A stretch of DNA of 64,000 bases from Ipomoea triloba. Taxonomy: Eukaryota > Streptophyta > Magnoliopsida > Solanales > Convolvulaceae. Each line of letters opens with the position of its first letter. The stretch's first letter is position 1. The notes beneath the pieces are model-generated. The model was not told the DNA's origin. It did no database searches and was given only the letters and a program-made list of their open reading frames with translations. The stretch spans positions 9,931,930 to 9,995,929 of the forward strand of contig NC_044916.1 in assembly GCF_003576645.1 (NCBI RefSeq), given 5' to 3'. The translations under genes were made by a program, and so were the position numbers. Positions 10,796 through 23,095 of the stretch are shown here, one piece after another.

Positions 10796-12025
10796 TTGAA
10801 ACAATTGTCTTTACCAAATGTTGATTTGAATATGAATAAAGATGATGTTTGTGATATTTGTCATTTAGCCAAGCAAAAGAGATTACCCTTTAATGCTAAT
10901 TCCACTGTTTCTAGTGATTGCTTTGACCTTGTGCACATAGATATCTGGGGACCATATCATATGCACACCATATGTGGGCACAAATACTTTCTAACCATTG
11001 TGGATGATTATAGCAGGGCCACATGGGTTTACTTACTGAAAGGTAAGGATGAAGCTAGAACACTTGTTCAAGCCTTTTGTGCTTTCACCATAACACAGTT
11101 TGGTAAAATGGTCAAGTGTGTAAGGACAGATAATGGACAAGAGTTCAAGATGGACAGTTTTTACTTAGAAAAGGGGATCACTCATCAGTTAACTTGTGTT
11201 TATACACCACAACAGAATGGCATAGTTGAAAGAAAACATGGGCACATTTTGTCAGTAGCAAGAGCTCTAAAATTCCAAGCAGGGTTGTCAGATGGTTTTT
11301 GGGGAGATTGTATACTGCATGCAGTCTACATCATTAATAGATTGCCGTCAGTAGCCCTACAGGGTCAGATTCCACATCAAGTTCTGTTTAAAAAGGTACC
11401 CCAGTACTGTCAGTTTAAAATTTTTGGGTGCTTAGCCTATGCTGTTGTGCACAGAGGACATCAAAGGAAATTTTCACCCAGGGCCAGGAAGTGCTTTTTT
11501 TTGGGATATCCTAATGGTGTAAAAGGATATAAGCTCTATGATCTAAATTCTAGAGAGGTGTTCATATCAAGGGATGTGGTGTTTTATGAAAATATTTTCC
11601 CTTACAAGGCAACAGGCCATTTGCACAGCCAAGAATCATCTCAAAACCTCATCCTACTAAATGACAGTAGCATTATGGATGATTCTATTCTCCAAAGGGC
11701 TCCTCAAAGAGAAGAAACAAGAAGCAGTGGTAACCCTACAGATTTAGAAAATCATACATTTGGTCATACTCAAGATAACCCTAACATGGAGCAGGCTAAT
11801 TTGCCACAGCCTGAGTCTATTCCAGTGCAGCCTAGAAGGTCCAGCAGGCAGGTATCAAGACCTGCATACCTCAGGGACTATAACTGCACACTACCTGCTA
11901 CAAGGACCTCCCCTCACACTCTCTCAGCAGTTTTATCTTACAAGAAAGTATCCCCTGGGTTCAAAGTTTTTGCCACTAACATTCTTGGCATCCAAGAGCC
12001 CAAGTCCTACAATGAAGCCATCTAG
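10796..12025 (+). pseudogene. pol: copia element 1 pol: integrase segment
   Basis: It contains the GAG-pre-integrase zinc region (CDICHLAKQKRLPF), then the integrase core with its DD35E residues in DLVHIDIWGP, VRTDNGQEF and QNGIVERKH, and the C-terminal linker rich in Arg/Ser (RRSSRQVSRP). Integrase inserts the cDNA into the host genome. The segment stops at an in-frame TAG (12023-12025) that interrupts the conserved stretch before the reverse transcriptase, and the same frame continues after it. It is therefore a nonsense mutation. Confidence 0.9.
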
Positions 12026-12046
12026 TATGAGTGTTGGAAAGCTGCC

Positions 12047-13543
12047 ATGCAAACTGAGATAGATGCCCTACAAGCCAATCACACATGGGAGCTAACCTCA
12101 CTCCCACCTTCAAAACAACCAATAGGGTGCAGATGGGTTTACAAGGTGAAACACAAGGCTGATGGGACAGTGGAAAGGTGCAAAGCCAGATTAGTTGCAA
12201 AAGGGTATACTCAAACTTGTGGATTGGATTATGTTGATACTTTTAGCCCAGTGGCCAAAGTTACAACAATCAGGACTTTGCTCACTGTGGCTGCTGCCAA
12301 AGGATGGCAGTTGCATCAACTTGATGTCAACAATGCCTTCCTACATGGAGATCTTAAAGAAGAAGTGTATATGACTCTTCCTCCAGGGTTTGTTCCTAAG
12401 CAACCTGGGCAGGTGTGTAAATTGAAGAGGTCCCTATATGGTTTAAAACAGGCTAGTAGGCAACGGAATGCTAGACTGACCAATGAACTGTTCAGCATGG
12501 GGTTTAAGCAAGTTGTATGTGACAATTCTCTGTTTACTAGAGGTGCTGGAGATAATTTCATTGCCCTACTAGTCTATGTTGATGATATAGTCTTGGCTAG
12601 CAGTGACAAGGGTCAAATACAGCATATCAAAGAGCACTTACACTCAGTATTTCAAATTAAGGATTTGGGGAACTTAAAGTTTTTTTTGGGACTTGAAGTT
12701 GCTAGAAACCAGTCAGGCATATCTGTGACACAAAGAAAATATGCCTTAGATCTATTGCATGATACAGGCTTTCTTGAGAGCAAACCTATAAAATGTCCCA
12801 TGGTACAAACCAACAAGCTTTCAAAGGATGAGGGTACAGCATTGGAGAACAATATTCAATATAGGAGATTGGTAGGAAAGCTCTTGTACCTAACTGTCAC
12901 CAGACCTGACATCTGTTTTGCTGTACAGCAGCTATCTCAGTTCTTGGATAGACCCACTGATCTCCATTTACAAGCAGCTCACAGAGTACTAAGATACATC
13001 AAAATTTGCCCTGGGCAAGGCCTATTCTTTCCCTCTAAATCCAGTTTAAAGATGAGTGGCTTTGCTGATTCAGATTGGGCAGCCTGCCCTGACACAAGGA
13101 AGTCTGTTACCGGGTTTTGTGTATTTTTAGGGGATGCCTTAGTGTCCTGGAAGTCTAAGAAACAAAGCACTATCTCTAGGTCATCCTCTGAAGCTGAGTA
13201 TAGAGCCCTAGCTTTTGTAGTATGTGAGATGCAATGGTTATTCTACCTACTTGAAGTTCTGGAAGTGCATTTGGAAGGAGCAGCTTTGTTGTTTTCTGAT
13301 AGCAAGTCTGCTATCGCTATGGCAGAAAACCCAGTGTTCCATGAAAGAACAAAACATATAGAAATTGACTGCCATTTGATAAGAGAAAAGGTCCAAAAAG
13401 GAATAATCAGATTGTTGCATGTTCCTACTGAGAACCAAACAGCAGACATCCTAACTAAGCCTTTGCAGCCTACATTGTTTCAGAAATTTGTCTCCAAGCT
13501 GGGGCTTCATTCCATATACACTCCAGCTTGCGGGGGGTATTAG
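12047..13543 (+). pseudogene. pol: copia element 1 pol: reverse transcriptase and RNase H
   Basis: Starting just after the TAG in the same frame, this 498-residue segment holds the copia reverse transcriptase: [14 protein letters not shown], the [12 protein letters not shown] region with a catalytic Asp, the YGLKQA motif and the [10 protein letters not shown] active site. RNase H follows, with [25 protein letters not shown] and TKHIEIDCH. The frame ends at TAG 13541-13543, a few bases into the 3' LTR. The domains look intact, but expression is compromised by the upstream stops. Confidence 0.92.
13530..13537 (+). promoter_or_regulatory. Polypurine tract of copia element 1
   Basis: The G-run GCGGGGGG abuts the 3' LTR start (TATTAGAG). 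This is the expected plus-strand priming site and overlaps the last codons of pol. Confidence 0.8.
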
Positions 13544-13737
13544 AGAATAAAGAAGGCAGTTAGTCTGTTAGGGTAGTTAGGATTTTTTCAACAGCTTTGA
13601 TGTTTGTTAATTGTTGGTTATTTCCCTCCAAGCTGTACATATATAAACAGTACATCCTCTTACTGTAATACATGAGAAAATTACCTTGAATACACAGTCT
13701 TCTTTTCTTCCTCTTCTTCCATTCTGCATTTGTGATA
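13538..13737 (+). repeat. 3' LTR of copia element 1
   Basis: 200 bp, the same length as the 5' LTR and differing by a handful of substitutions (for example GATGTTTG against GATGCTTG). It is followed by the AACAA target duplication. Confidence 0.93.
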
Positions 13738-13961
13738 AACAACAATGAAATATAGAGCTAGTAGTCAATCCCACTTAAAGCTTATTATTATTAATATCAT
13801 AAATATGGTGCAGCACCCATCATAAATGTTTTAACTATGAAATGCTTGTGTGGCTATAATTGAGTCCATGATGGACGCAAATCAAACAAAAGTGTGGAAT
13901 ACTTGCCCATCATTCTTTAATATTTGGATATTTTGAAAAAAAAGTCTCCATGTAAATAATT

Positions 13962-14427
13962 AGGGCGGGTAACGAACCGAACATAAACGAATAAAGGCGG
14001 TTCGTGTTCGTTTGTTAAGGATTTTGGAGTGTTCGTGTTCGTTTGTTAAGGTTTTTGAAAATCATGTTCGTTTGTTAAGCGTTTATTAACGTTCGCGAAC
14101 AATAAATAACCAAACGCCTGCATATGTTCATGATCACAATTCGCGAACAACACATAATCTACGTTCACGGACATTATATATATATGTGTGTATGTGTGTG
14201 TGTGTGTGTGTGTGAACATGTTTGCGAACATTATTAACGAACACTAAACGAGCTTGTTCACGATCTCTTAGCAAACGAGCTTACCACTGTTCGGACTCTA
14301 TTCGTTTATGAACCGAACTCTAAATTTTGTTTGTTAATGTTTGTTTAGCTTAATAAACGAACATAAACGAACGCTTACCGAACACGAACACGAGTAGTTT
14401 ATCAAAAGCTCTATTCGTTAACACCCT
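13962..14427. mobile_element. MITE-like inverted-repeat element rich in GTTCG motifs
   Basis: The termini AGGGCGGGTAACGAA (left) and TTCGTTAACACCCT (right) are imperfect inverted repeats. The interior is packed with GTTCGTTTGTTAAG and AACGAACA type repeats. It has a (TG)n run at about 14184-14213. No clear target duplication was found, so the class is uncertain; the ends resemble hAT-like MITEs. Confidence 0.6.
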
Positions 14428-15202
14428 TAGAGACAACATATAAAAAAAGTTAATTTAAGTGGAGATTTATTGTCTTTGATAGTAATTTCAAATTTAGTCT
14501 CAAGACTAATTAATAACTAATTACAATTTTTTCATTTTATAATTAAGAACTGTATTTACACTTTTTTATAATGTAGGGACAAAAAAGTAAAATATTTTTT
14601 TTATATATAGATATTCTCATCCTTTTTAGGGGTGCTTACTCTCGTTCTTTAAAATAATTGGACTTGCCAATACCCATACTACAATAAATTATGTATTTAA
14701 ATTTTTGTCACATAGTTGATGATTAATGCTAGTTGGATTTTTGTTTGGGTGGCAAAGTTGGGTAAATCATATTCTTATGTAATATTATGAATATGAACCG
14801 TATTTAGAAAATCATTTTTTAACAAGTTAATCCGTATGTACAATATTCAGATTAATGCCCGTTTACACCAAATTGGCTCAATTAAGGGACAAAGTGTTGG
14901 CTATTTATACGAGAAAATGCTTTGAGGTTTAGAAGTTAGAACGAAGCATTGAATGCACCACTTAAGTTGATATGATAATTAATTGATTGGCTAATTTAAT
15001 TAGATATATAGTTTTAATAATAATTAGGTACAAAATGAGAAGAAATAGCCGAGTAATTGTGTTCTTCTTAGTTGTTGGAGAAGGCTGGGCGACAATCAAA
15101 ATAAAACAAAACAATAATAAAAATAAACAATAAAAGAAATTAGGTTTAAAAAAAAAAAGGATGATCTCCGGGCGGGCAGTTGAGCGGCTATATATATATA
15201 TA
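14428..15202. other. Intergenic DNA ending in the PAE upstream region
   Basis: AT-rich up to about 14990. From about 15015 to 15202 it matches 25020-25175, the sequence upstream of PAE pseudogene P2 (shared AAAATGAGAAGAA, GGGCGACAATCAAAA). It is therefore the 5' flank of PAE copy P1, cut by the Helitron that follows. Confidence 0.7.
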
Positions 15203-16728
15203 CTAGTTTCATACGCGCATTACGCGAATAAGTTAGTGCCCAATGTTTATATTTAAATAAATATTTAAAAGTATATCAATGCAAGATTATATAGAAGAAG
15301 TTTATATATGAGTAATTGAATGTCGAATTTTTTTATTTAAATATCTAACTCATAGTATATATAAATCCAAGACAATATAGAAAATTCATTATAATTATTA
15401 CTAAAATAAATGTTTGCAACATTGTAAAATCGATAGTCTAAATAAATACTACTTTTCATTTGAATATTTCTAAGTGTTCTTAATTCTCTTTTGAGTAACA
15501 TTGTCATTGTCTTCATATTTACTATTTGTTCTCTTCCTTTTTGTTGGTAGTGTGTTATTTGCAATTCGGTTATTGTTGGTAGCATAGATGACAACGTCAT
15601 GCAATGAGATTATGATATAGGAGCTATGAACTTTTCTTTATGTGTTCTGCTTGGGGTTCATTTGGTTCAACAATTATTGTTGAATGAGTTATTGTGGATA
15701 AAGAAATCCCTAGTTTAAGAAAAAAGATTAAATAAATTAATAAAAATTTAAAAATTTAAAATATTATGTATTCCAAAGATATTAAAAGGTAGTTTCTCGC
15801 TTCAATTTGCTAGGTAATGGGTTATTTGAGTACTTTCATTGTCAACAAATCCCCCAAAGTAGTTAATATGATTGGTTTCGAACTATTTTTTTAAAATTTT
15901 TTTCATGGTATTAGAGAAATACATATATATGTATCATTTTTTGATGTAACTACTAATTTATTTAATTCAATAAGAGTAAAATAGAGTGATTCCGCTTCAA
16001 TTTGTTGGGTTATTTGAGTACTCTCTTTGTCAACCAATTCCCAAGTAGTTAATATAATTAGCTTCAAATTATTTTAAATTTTTTTTTTCATAGTATTAAT
16101 AAAATACTTGGTAAATAAATATATAATATTATTTTGTACTATAACTTTGATATTTAATTACAAGATATTGTAAAAATAAGATAATGGACAATGCAATGAA
16201 TATCAATTGATAAATTTGAATGTAAAGAATCTTTGCATGAGAGAAAATAAAGACAATATAACTAATGAAATTATTTCTCTTATTAATTTATTTTTTTGAT
16301 AATGAATAATTTTTTCAAATAAAGGTATTGTAGACACATAATTCTAAATTAAAGAAATACATATGTATCATTTTTTGTTGTAGCTACTAATTTATTTAAT
16401 TTAATTTAATAAGAGTAAAATAGGGTGAGAAACTTAATTATGTCAAATTTGATTGAGATGAGGTTCGAACCTACGACCTTTCTTATAGAAATTAATGGGT
16501 AAGTTAAAAGTTAACGGAAAAGAGAATATTTAACGGAAAACTTAACGGATAATCATAAAAGTAATGTTACATTAGGTAATCTCTATTAATAATATTAATG
16601 TGAATTATCTTAACCATCTATTTGGTTAAATAATTTATCTGAACCATTCATTTGATTAAATAATTTGACCGCCATTTTTTCTACCCATTTTAGGCCTAAC
16701 TCTCTTTGGCTCTTATTAGTATAGTAGA
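15203..16728 (-). mobile_element. Non-autonomous Helitron, 1526 bp
   Basis: On the minus strand it starts TCTACTATACTAATAAGAG and ends with a short hairpin (CGCGTAATGCGCG) about ten bases before the terminal CTAG. It lies between A and T, as Helitrons do, without a target duplication. The matching sequence upstream of PAE P2 (GCGCCTATATAGTCTGATC, about 25166-25184) is the unfilled site. No Rep/helicase is encoded. A near-identical relative is at 40900-42448. Confidence 0.87.
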
Positions 16729-16829
16729 TATATAGTCTAGAACAGATCCATTATCTCTTGAACCCAGAAACATATACTGACAGCATATATTATCTTCCCA
16801 CTTCCTTTAAATTTGCCCTTGAAAGCTTT

Positions 16830-17244
16830 CGATCTACTGCCAAAAATTGGGTTTTGATTTCCATTTGTTTGCAACACTAGTGAGCGCATATATCCATCCT
16901 GATGATTATATTGTTTGCAGCTGGATACTACACTACGAATTCAACATTAATTTTTTGAAAGTGCAGTGTGGGTGGGAGCAATATGTCTGGACAGAGCACT
17001 TAGCCTACCTCTTTGAACAAGGGAAACAGAGGTGAGTGATTTACCTTCTTGACGGAAACTGGTGTAGCAATATCATAAAATGCAGGTATCCTAAAATCTC
17101 ATTAGGTCTTGATTCCTCAAATTCTAAATACGAAATGATTCAAAATTTAATTTTCAAGACATACTTGACTATAACCGGACACAAAATTCAGACTTTTATA
17201 ACCGGAACAAATTTGTGGTGAGATACTGAGACGGGTCCTCATTC
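16830..17244 (+). pseudogene. Pectin acetylesterase fragment P1
   Basis: PAEs (family CE13) are secreted esterases that remove acetyl groups from cell-wall pectin. This fragment aligns with PAE P2 at the leader (CTAGTGAGCGCATAT) and at the first exon. It also preserves an exon missing from P2 and P3, read as LLDGNWCSNIIKCR near 17050-17090, the counterpart of the conserved GGGWC region of the family. It runs into a degraded version of the RYCDGSSF motif at 17217-17244. The start codon is lost (ATTGGG where P2 has ATGGGT), about 20 bases are inserted after it, and there are stops and frameshifts. It is a pseudogene. Confidence 0.75.
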
Positions 17245-17540
17245 AACTTTGTTCTAGTTATAAAAGTCTGGATTTTGTGTCTTGTTGTAGTCCAGTATGC
17301 CTTGGAAATTAAATTTTGAATCATTTCAGTATTTTGGATTTGAGGAACCAAAATGTAGTGAGGTTTTACGGTATGTGCATTTTGTGATATTGCTGCACCT
17401 CCGCTAAGAAGGTAAATCACCCACCTCTGTTTCCCTTCTTCAAAGAGGTAGGCTGATCTGAGGGCTCCCGTCCAAACATATTGCTCCCACCCACATTGCA
17501 CTGTACTTTCAACAATCAGTGTATAGTAGCTGCAGTCTTT
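16914..17540. repeat. Head-to-head inverted repeat of a PAE exon
   Basis: The left arm (about 16914-17215) and the right arm (about 17245-17540) are reverse complements with scattered mismatches. A 29-bp loop, itself PAE sequence (GAGATACTGAGACGGG), separates them. On the minus strand the right arm retains a 101-residue open frame (WVIYLLSGGAAISQ). Transcription through it could make a hairpin RNA of about 300 bp. Confidence 0.88.
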
Positions 17541-18102
17541 GATTGTATATATTGTTGTGTAAGAAATTATTGAATTTTTGAATAATTGTGTATAAGTATT
17601 GATTAATAAATTTGGTTATTTTTATTAGTTATGATATTAACTAAGGTAGTTTAGTATATACTAAGTATGCATATTTTCTTAAATAAAGATAAAATAATAA
17701 ATAATTTTTATTTATAATATATGAATTAAGAAAATAAAATTATGAATTTGATGGCCTAGTTTGGATTATTTAATCAAATAATGAAATTCCCTTTTTTGTA
17801 ATTTACTATTACGATTTCTTCAATTCATCTTATCTGTTATCATAAAAATTTAGACTCAACAAGTTCAACACGGGACATCACTTCCAATGTGGTTTAAACC
17901 CAAATTATCCAATTGTTCGGAGAGCACCATCAGAGGTTTTGCTTTTCACCTGATATGCCATCTAAAGAAACACGAATTGACATGTTATGCTTCACTACAT
18001 TGAATTTGAATGTATATATGAAAATGATTTGCATGTGCAATAACATATCATAACTCATTAATTAATTAATAAGATAGTGAATACATATATATAATTAAGG
18101 AA
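17541..18102. other. AT-rich intergenic DNA
   Basis: No gene. Around 17745-17870 the sequence resembles 7893-8005 in block A (CCTAGTTTGG, then TTTCTTCAAxTCATC), an old dispersed repeat. Confidence 0.6.
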
Positions 18103-18420
18103 TAAGAATCAAATAGGTCATTGAACTGTACACCAAACTGCAATTAGGCCATCGAATTCAAAAAAAATATAATTGAGTCCCTGAACTACCACAGCTGGAA
18201 ATCAGCGATTTTCCTGGTAGTCGAAAATTGCCAAAATTCGATAGAAAATCACATTTCCGACCACTTTTGGGATCCGGAAAAATATAATGCTCGTCGGTAT
18301 TTCCGTCAATGTAGTGGTCGGAAAATACCGTCCACAAAAAGTGTTTCGTCGGAAAACTTCGTCGCATGGAAAAGTTGGTTGTCTCCAGTTATCCGACCAC
18401 TGGTAATTAATCAAACTAGA
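18103..18420. mobile_element. Truncated MITE half
   Basis: The left end AATCAAATAGGTCATTGAAC and the inner CAATTAGGCCATCGAATTC resemble the termini of the fold-back elements (compare 7125). The interior, near 18195-18400, is rich in TTTCCGAC/GTCGGAAA motifs. No matching right end was seen. Confidence 0.5.
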
Positions 18421-19939
18421 ACTTTTGAGTCTCATGTTGCGTTTATAAGAAACTCACCAATGGAGTAACTTGAGATTTTTAGTATGTAAAATTATCGTAA
18501 ACTCTGTTGTTGCTTAGTCAACAATCATATATGGTGACAACATAAGAAAATTCTAGTATGTAAAATTGTTTTCGTAGTTTGACATTTCTTGTATCTCAAA
18601 AGTTATGGTTTGATTAGCCCTATAACTTAGTAAGGGAAATCATAATATAATCTTTTAGGATAGTGGCTTTCAAATGCCTGAAGACGGTGATAAAGTGTTC
18701 CGGTGTTTGTACTTGGTCTCAAGTTCCTTATGGGAGACTCATGTTCCTAACAAATCGGATTATTGAAATGCTTTTGATGTTGAATAATCTTGAAATATGA
18801 GACTAGGAAGTAGAATTAATATTGTGAAAGTGATTTCAATATAAAGAGAATAAAATGTGAATTTGTTACTTTACCCTTCAAATTATTTATTTATTTATTT
18901 ATTTTGAAAGGTACCCTTCAAATTTTAAAAGGCCGATTTTTAAAAATTTTATCATGTTGAGACAGATGTATAACATCGAAGACAAAACGTGACACTTTTG
19001 AGGAGTTAAAAATAAACACAATTATATATAATTGAAGGATTGAGTCAAAAGTTAAAAAATAATTCAGTGACAAAAGGTGCTCTTTTTTCTCTAAAATATA
19101 ATTCATAATGACATCCGCAGGTAAAAATAGGGAAAAAAAGAAATTTGAATAGAGGGTAAGATTTTCTCTAATAATATATATTATATATTATATAGTATAT
19201 ATTAGTGTCTTAATTAAGTGGTGCAAGTTGACTAGGCTTATTAAGTAGTTTGGTTGAATTTAACAACTAGAATTTGTTATTCAACGTGCCTAATATAAAC
19301 CTGGATTGACGGGGTACAAGATATTCATTATATAGTACATACAATTCACGGTACTCATACTACTCAGTAGCCACCAATACACCATCTATGGTTCTGAGTC
19401 AAGTATGATACAAATATGACTAATGGTCTACTTTTCAAGAGGCAACACAACAAGATGTTAACTATGACTGGAGATCAACATTGCTTCCACTTCCGCTACT
19501 ACGATGTTAAGTTACATGTAGACTATTATTCAGTACCGCTAGATTATATTTATATCTAACATAGATAACACCGTAGCCGATGCCTAATTAATATATGGAA
19601 GTTCGGAGTTGCGCACATGCATGCCTGCCGCCTGCCAATGCCATTATGAATTAAAGCAATAACTTGGTTAATACTATATGGGTGTTGCTATTTGTACCAC
19701 TCTTGGGTGTAAATAATCTTGAAATTTTAAAATGTGAAATTTTTTAACAATTTTATAGATGGTGTAAATAGTAATTAAAGTGTAAATATGATAATTATTT
19801 ACACCATCCTGGTCAAATGTAATTTAATTACACAAAAAATTAGGTATTGGAATTGGAGTTTTCAAATAAAAAGTAGTGGAATTAAAAATATTAATTTAAT
19901 AAATTTAAATTAAATAATTATTTAAAAATTTAAAAATTA

Positions 19940-19975
19940 AAAAAAAAAACCCTTGCCGGCGAAGGTTTTTTTTTT
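19940..19975. repeat. GC-centred hairpin with A/T flanks
   Basis: Poly-A, then CCCTTGCCGGCGAAGG, then poly-T forms a near-perfect inverted repeat centred on GCCGGC. It could fold into a stem followed by U-rich sequence. No transcript context is seen. Confidence 0.6.
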
Positions 19976-20647
19976 ATTATAAATGTTTTGATTTCTAAAA
20001 TTTTTAATATTTATTTAAATTTTAAATAAACTTTTAATCAATTCATTATAAATTTTAGAATATTTTTATGAAAATAAATAATGAAATATTAAAAACTTAT
20101 TATAATTATTCATTCTAGGGTAAATATATACTAATTAATTATTTTTAGTTAGAATTTAAAATAGAAGTTCAAATTAATCGAATAATGTATAAATTTATAC
20201 TCTCTCTATCCCATTTTTCATGTCTTGTTTACTATTCTCTAGACAAATTAATTCTTTCTTTTTTGGTTATTTTCATTAGTATTTTTAATTTTTTTTTGTG
20301 TTTAATAGTAATTTTAATATAGTTTCTAAAGATAAAAATTTTATATACTAATACTAAATTTAATATATAAAAAATTAAATAAATAATAAGTTCAGTCAAA
20401 CCTCGTTAATCGAATCAAACACATAAAATGAGATAGGGTGCATAGTTATTAATGTAAATGCGCTAATTTATAAAAATTATAAATTTACAAGGCGTAAGGT
20501 GATAATAAATTAGCAATTCGATCAAATTACATTGTTTGATTGGGAATGAAAAAGAAAGAAATTGTATAAAGACTAAAATATCCTTGTGTAATAATAATAA
20601 TCAAGGGTAAACAAGTCGTTTTCTTTCTTTTTTTCCGTTCCTTTTCC

Positions 20648-20740
20648 CATTGAATTGCAATTCATATAGGGGAGGGGAGTGTATGAATTGCAATTCAACA
20701 AAACGAGGGAATTGCGAGGGAATTGCAATTCCCTCCAACC
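20648..20740. repeat. Cluster of GAATTGCAATTC palindromes
   Basis: Repeated palindromes GAATTGCAATTC and GGAATTGCAATTCC occur within about 90 bp, and the ends nearby read CCAACCAAACACTGCAATTC. This resembles the interior of a MITE, but no ends or target duplication could be fixed. Confidence 0.5.
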
Positions 20741-21193
20741 AAACACTGCAATTCGGGTGACCAAATAATTATGTTTTAATTGAATTGACACTACATCCAA
20801 TAATTGAATGGCCAAATAAAACATTAATTTAAAAATAAAAAATCTAAAGTTTTAACTTAGCCTTGCTTGATAAATCAAATAATTTAAAATTTTAGAGTTA
20901 AATCAAGAATTTTAAACTCAATTAAAAAATTTAATTAATCTGAACTGATCAGTGTGAAAGTCGAATGGAATTTAAGATGCTCCAATTTTGTATCGTAACT
21001 CAGCAATTATTGCCCATGTCATGGGGAATACAAATTGTAAAGCATTTATCTATTCATAACAGAACACTTTATTTTATTTTTACACATTTTAGGATATGTG
21101 AGTTAAAGAGAAAGTTGAGTAGTGACATCACACATGTAAGCCACTCAAACACCTCCCCATAGCTCCTCTCACCTTCCCCAAATTTTTTTTTTA

Positions 21194-22289
21194 GGCAAAA
21201 GGATCAAATAGACCCATGTACTAACACTGATTGTTCATCCAGCACCATGAACTAAAATATGGTCCATCTAAGTCATTATACTCCTAATTATTTTTCATCT
21301 AGCATTTTTAGTCCATTTCTAACAAGTAACCCATCTAATTTGTTGACATGGAAAAATAAAATAATAAAAAATAATGACATGTTATTTATATGAATGTTTT
21401 GGATGATTTTACCCTATTTCATTAATGAAGAAAATGATTTCTTGCAATAAAATAAGGTAGAAATCAAAGTTGTTATATAATGTTTTAATTACAGTGTACT
21501 GCATGACTGTGTATGTATAGTGGGATATTCAAAGTTGTTCAGCAATGAAATTCCATGAAAATCGATATATTAAAATTAAATATAATAACTTAAGATATTA
21601 TATTGGGTAAATTTTATTATTTTTTAAAAAATAATTTAATTTTATATATCAATTTTCATGGAATCTCATTGTCGAACGACACTGAATACTCCGCTATACA
21701 TATACAGTACACTCCGCTATACATACACAGTACGCTGTAGTTGAAATTTTATATAGCAACTTTGATTTCTACCCTATTTCTTTCCAAGAAATCATCCAAA
21801 AATACAATATCTTAAGTTATTCAATTATCCAAAAATCCAAAAATATTAATTTATTTTTAAAATAAAATAAAATTTACCCAATACAATATATCTTAAGTTA
21901 TTATAAAAATAATTTAATTTTCATATACCGATTTCCATGAAATCTCATTGCCGAACGATAGTGAATACCCCGCTATACATACACTCATGTAGTTAAAACT
22001 TTATATAACAATTTTGATTTATACCCTATTTCATTGCAAGAAATTATTGTTTTTCATTAATGAAATATGGTAGAAATCATCCAAAACATCCATATAAATA
22101 ACATGTCATCATTTTTTCTAATTTTATTTTTCCATATCATCAAATTAGATGGGTTACTTGTTAGAAATAGGCTAAAAATGCTAGATGAAAAATAATTAGG
22201 AGTATAATGACCTAGATGGACCATATTTTAGTTCATGGTGCTAGATGAACAATCAATGATAGTACATGGGCCTATTTGACCCTTTTGCC
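21194..22289. mobile_element. Mutator-like fold-back element, second family copy, 1096 bp
   Basis: It has the same ends (GGCAAAAGGATCAAATAG at the left; CTATTTGACCCTTTTGCC at the right) and the same internal landmarks as 2627-3715. These include a shared inner palindrome with CGTTC-GCAATGAG and CCCTATTTCATT segments. A T10A direct repeat flanks it, consistent with a target duplication of 9-11 bp but low in complexity. It is non-autonomous. Confidence 0.82.
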
Positions 22290-23056
22290 TTTTTTTTTTA
22301 AGGCAATCACATTTGGAAAAGAGTATACAACATTATTGTTGGTTGCTTGTCAAATTGAACATAATCTCAAATTTTTGATCAGTGCATCATAGTTCCACTC
22401 ATCAAATTTAAACAATGTAGAATTGAAATGTATAATATTATTTTATTAGTCTTATTTATCTTTCATATTGATACAATGTAGAATTTTAATATTTTTATAA
22501 GGTTTATTTTGTTTAAGGACATAATTATATGATTTTTGCCTATGAGATTTGTCACTTTTAATAGTAAAGTTTGCAAACTAAATTCATAACTCTTACTTAC
22601 ATTTACCATAAAGTCTCATCAATAGAGAAGTAAGAAACATATGCATGCACTTAATTGATCAAAGGTAATAAAGACTCTTTAATCGCAAAGATACCGACAG
22701 ATGTAGAAACCGATGAAGTTGATAACATAATAGAAAGGCAGAGAACTTTTTGCACATAATACCAGGTCTTCAAGTTCAATAGATTCGCTTTCAAAGTTCA
22801 AGCTGTCATTACCTTTAAGAAGAATCATTACAAACAAAATGACGTATTATTAAAAGTACACAATTATTTTTGGAAAAATGTATAAATAGGCCATTGAACT
22901 ATTTGAGAGATAGCAATTAAGTCACCGAACTCGAATAAACTCCAAATTCATCCATGAACCCCGAAAAAAAAGAAGAAGAAGAGTAATTATCATTTTTAGC
23001 AGGTTATTTGCACTAATTGGAATGCCATGTGTATATTTTATTTTATATTATATATA

Positions 23057-23095
<39 letters not shown>

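Larger units (their letters stand above)
8879..13737 (+). mobile_element. Ty1/copia LTR retrotransposon, complete but mutated
   Basis: Two 200-bp LTRs (8879-9078 and 13538-13737) bracket gag and pol in the copia order protease, integrase, reverse transcriptase, RNase H. The 5-bp target duplication AACAA flanks it (8874-8878 and 13738-13742). A primer-binding site complementary to initiator tRNA-Met follows the 5' LTR, and a polypurine tract precedes the 3' LTR. The LTRs differ at roughly seven or eight positions by eye, suggesting a moderately recent insertion. Two nonsense codons and compensating gag frameshifts make it unlikely to act alone. Confidence 0.96.
18421..21193. other. AT-rich intergenic DNA
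   Basis: No convincing gene. It contains an (ATTT)n patch at 18886-18904, a hairpin at 19940-19975 and a cluster of palindromes at 20648-20740. The rest is low-complexity A/T sequence. Confidence 0.65.

Noticed and set aside
13962..14427. Origin or regulatory array of GTTCG repeats
   Set aside because: The inverted ends and position fit a MITE better; there is no gene nearby for a regulatory role.
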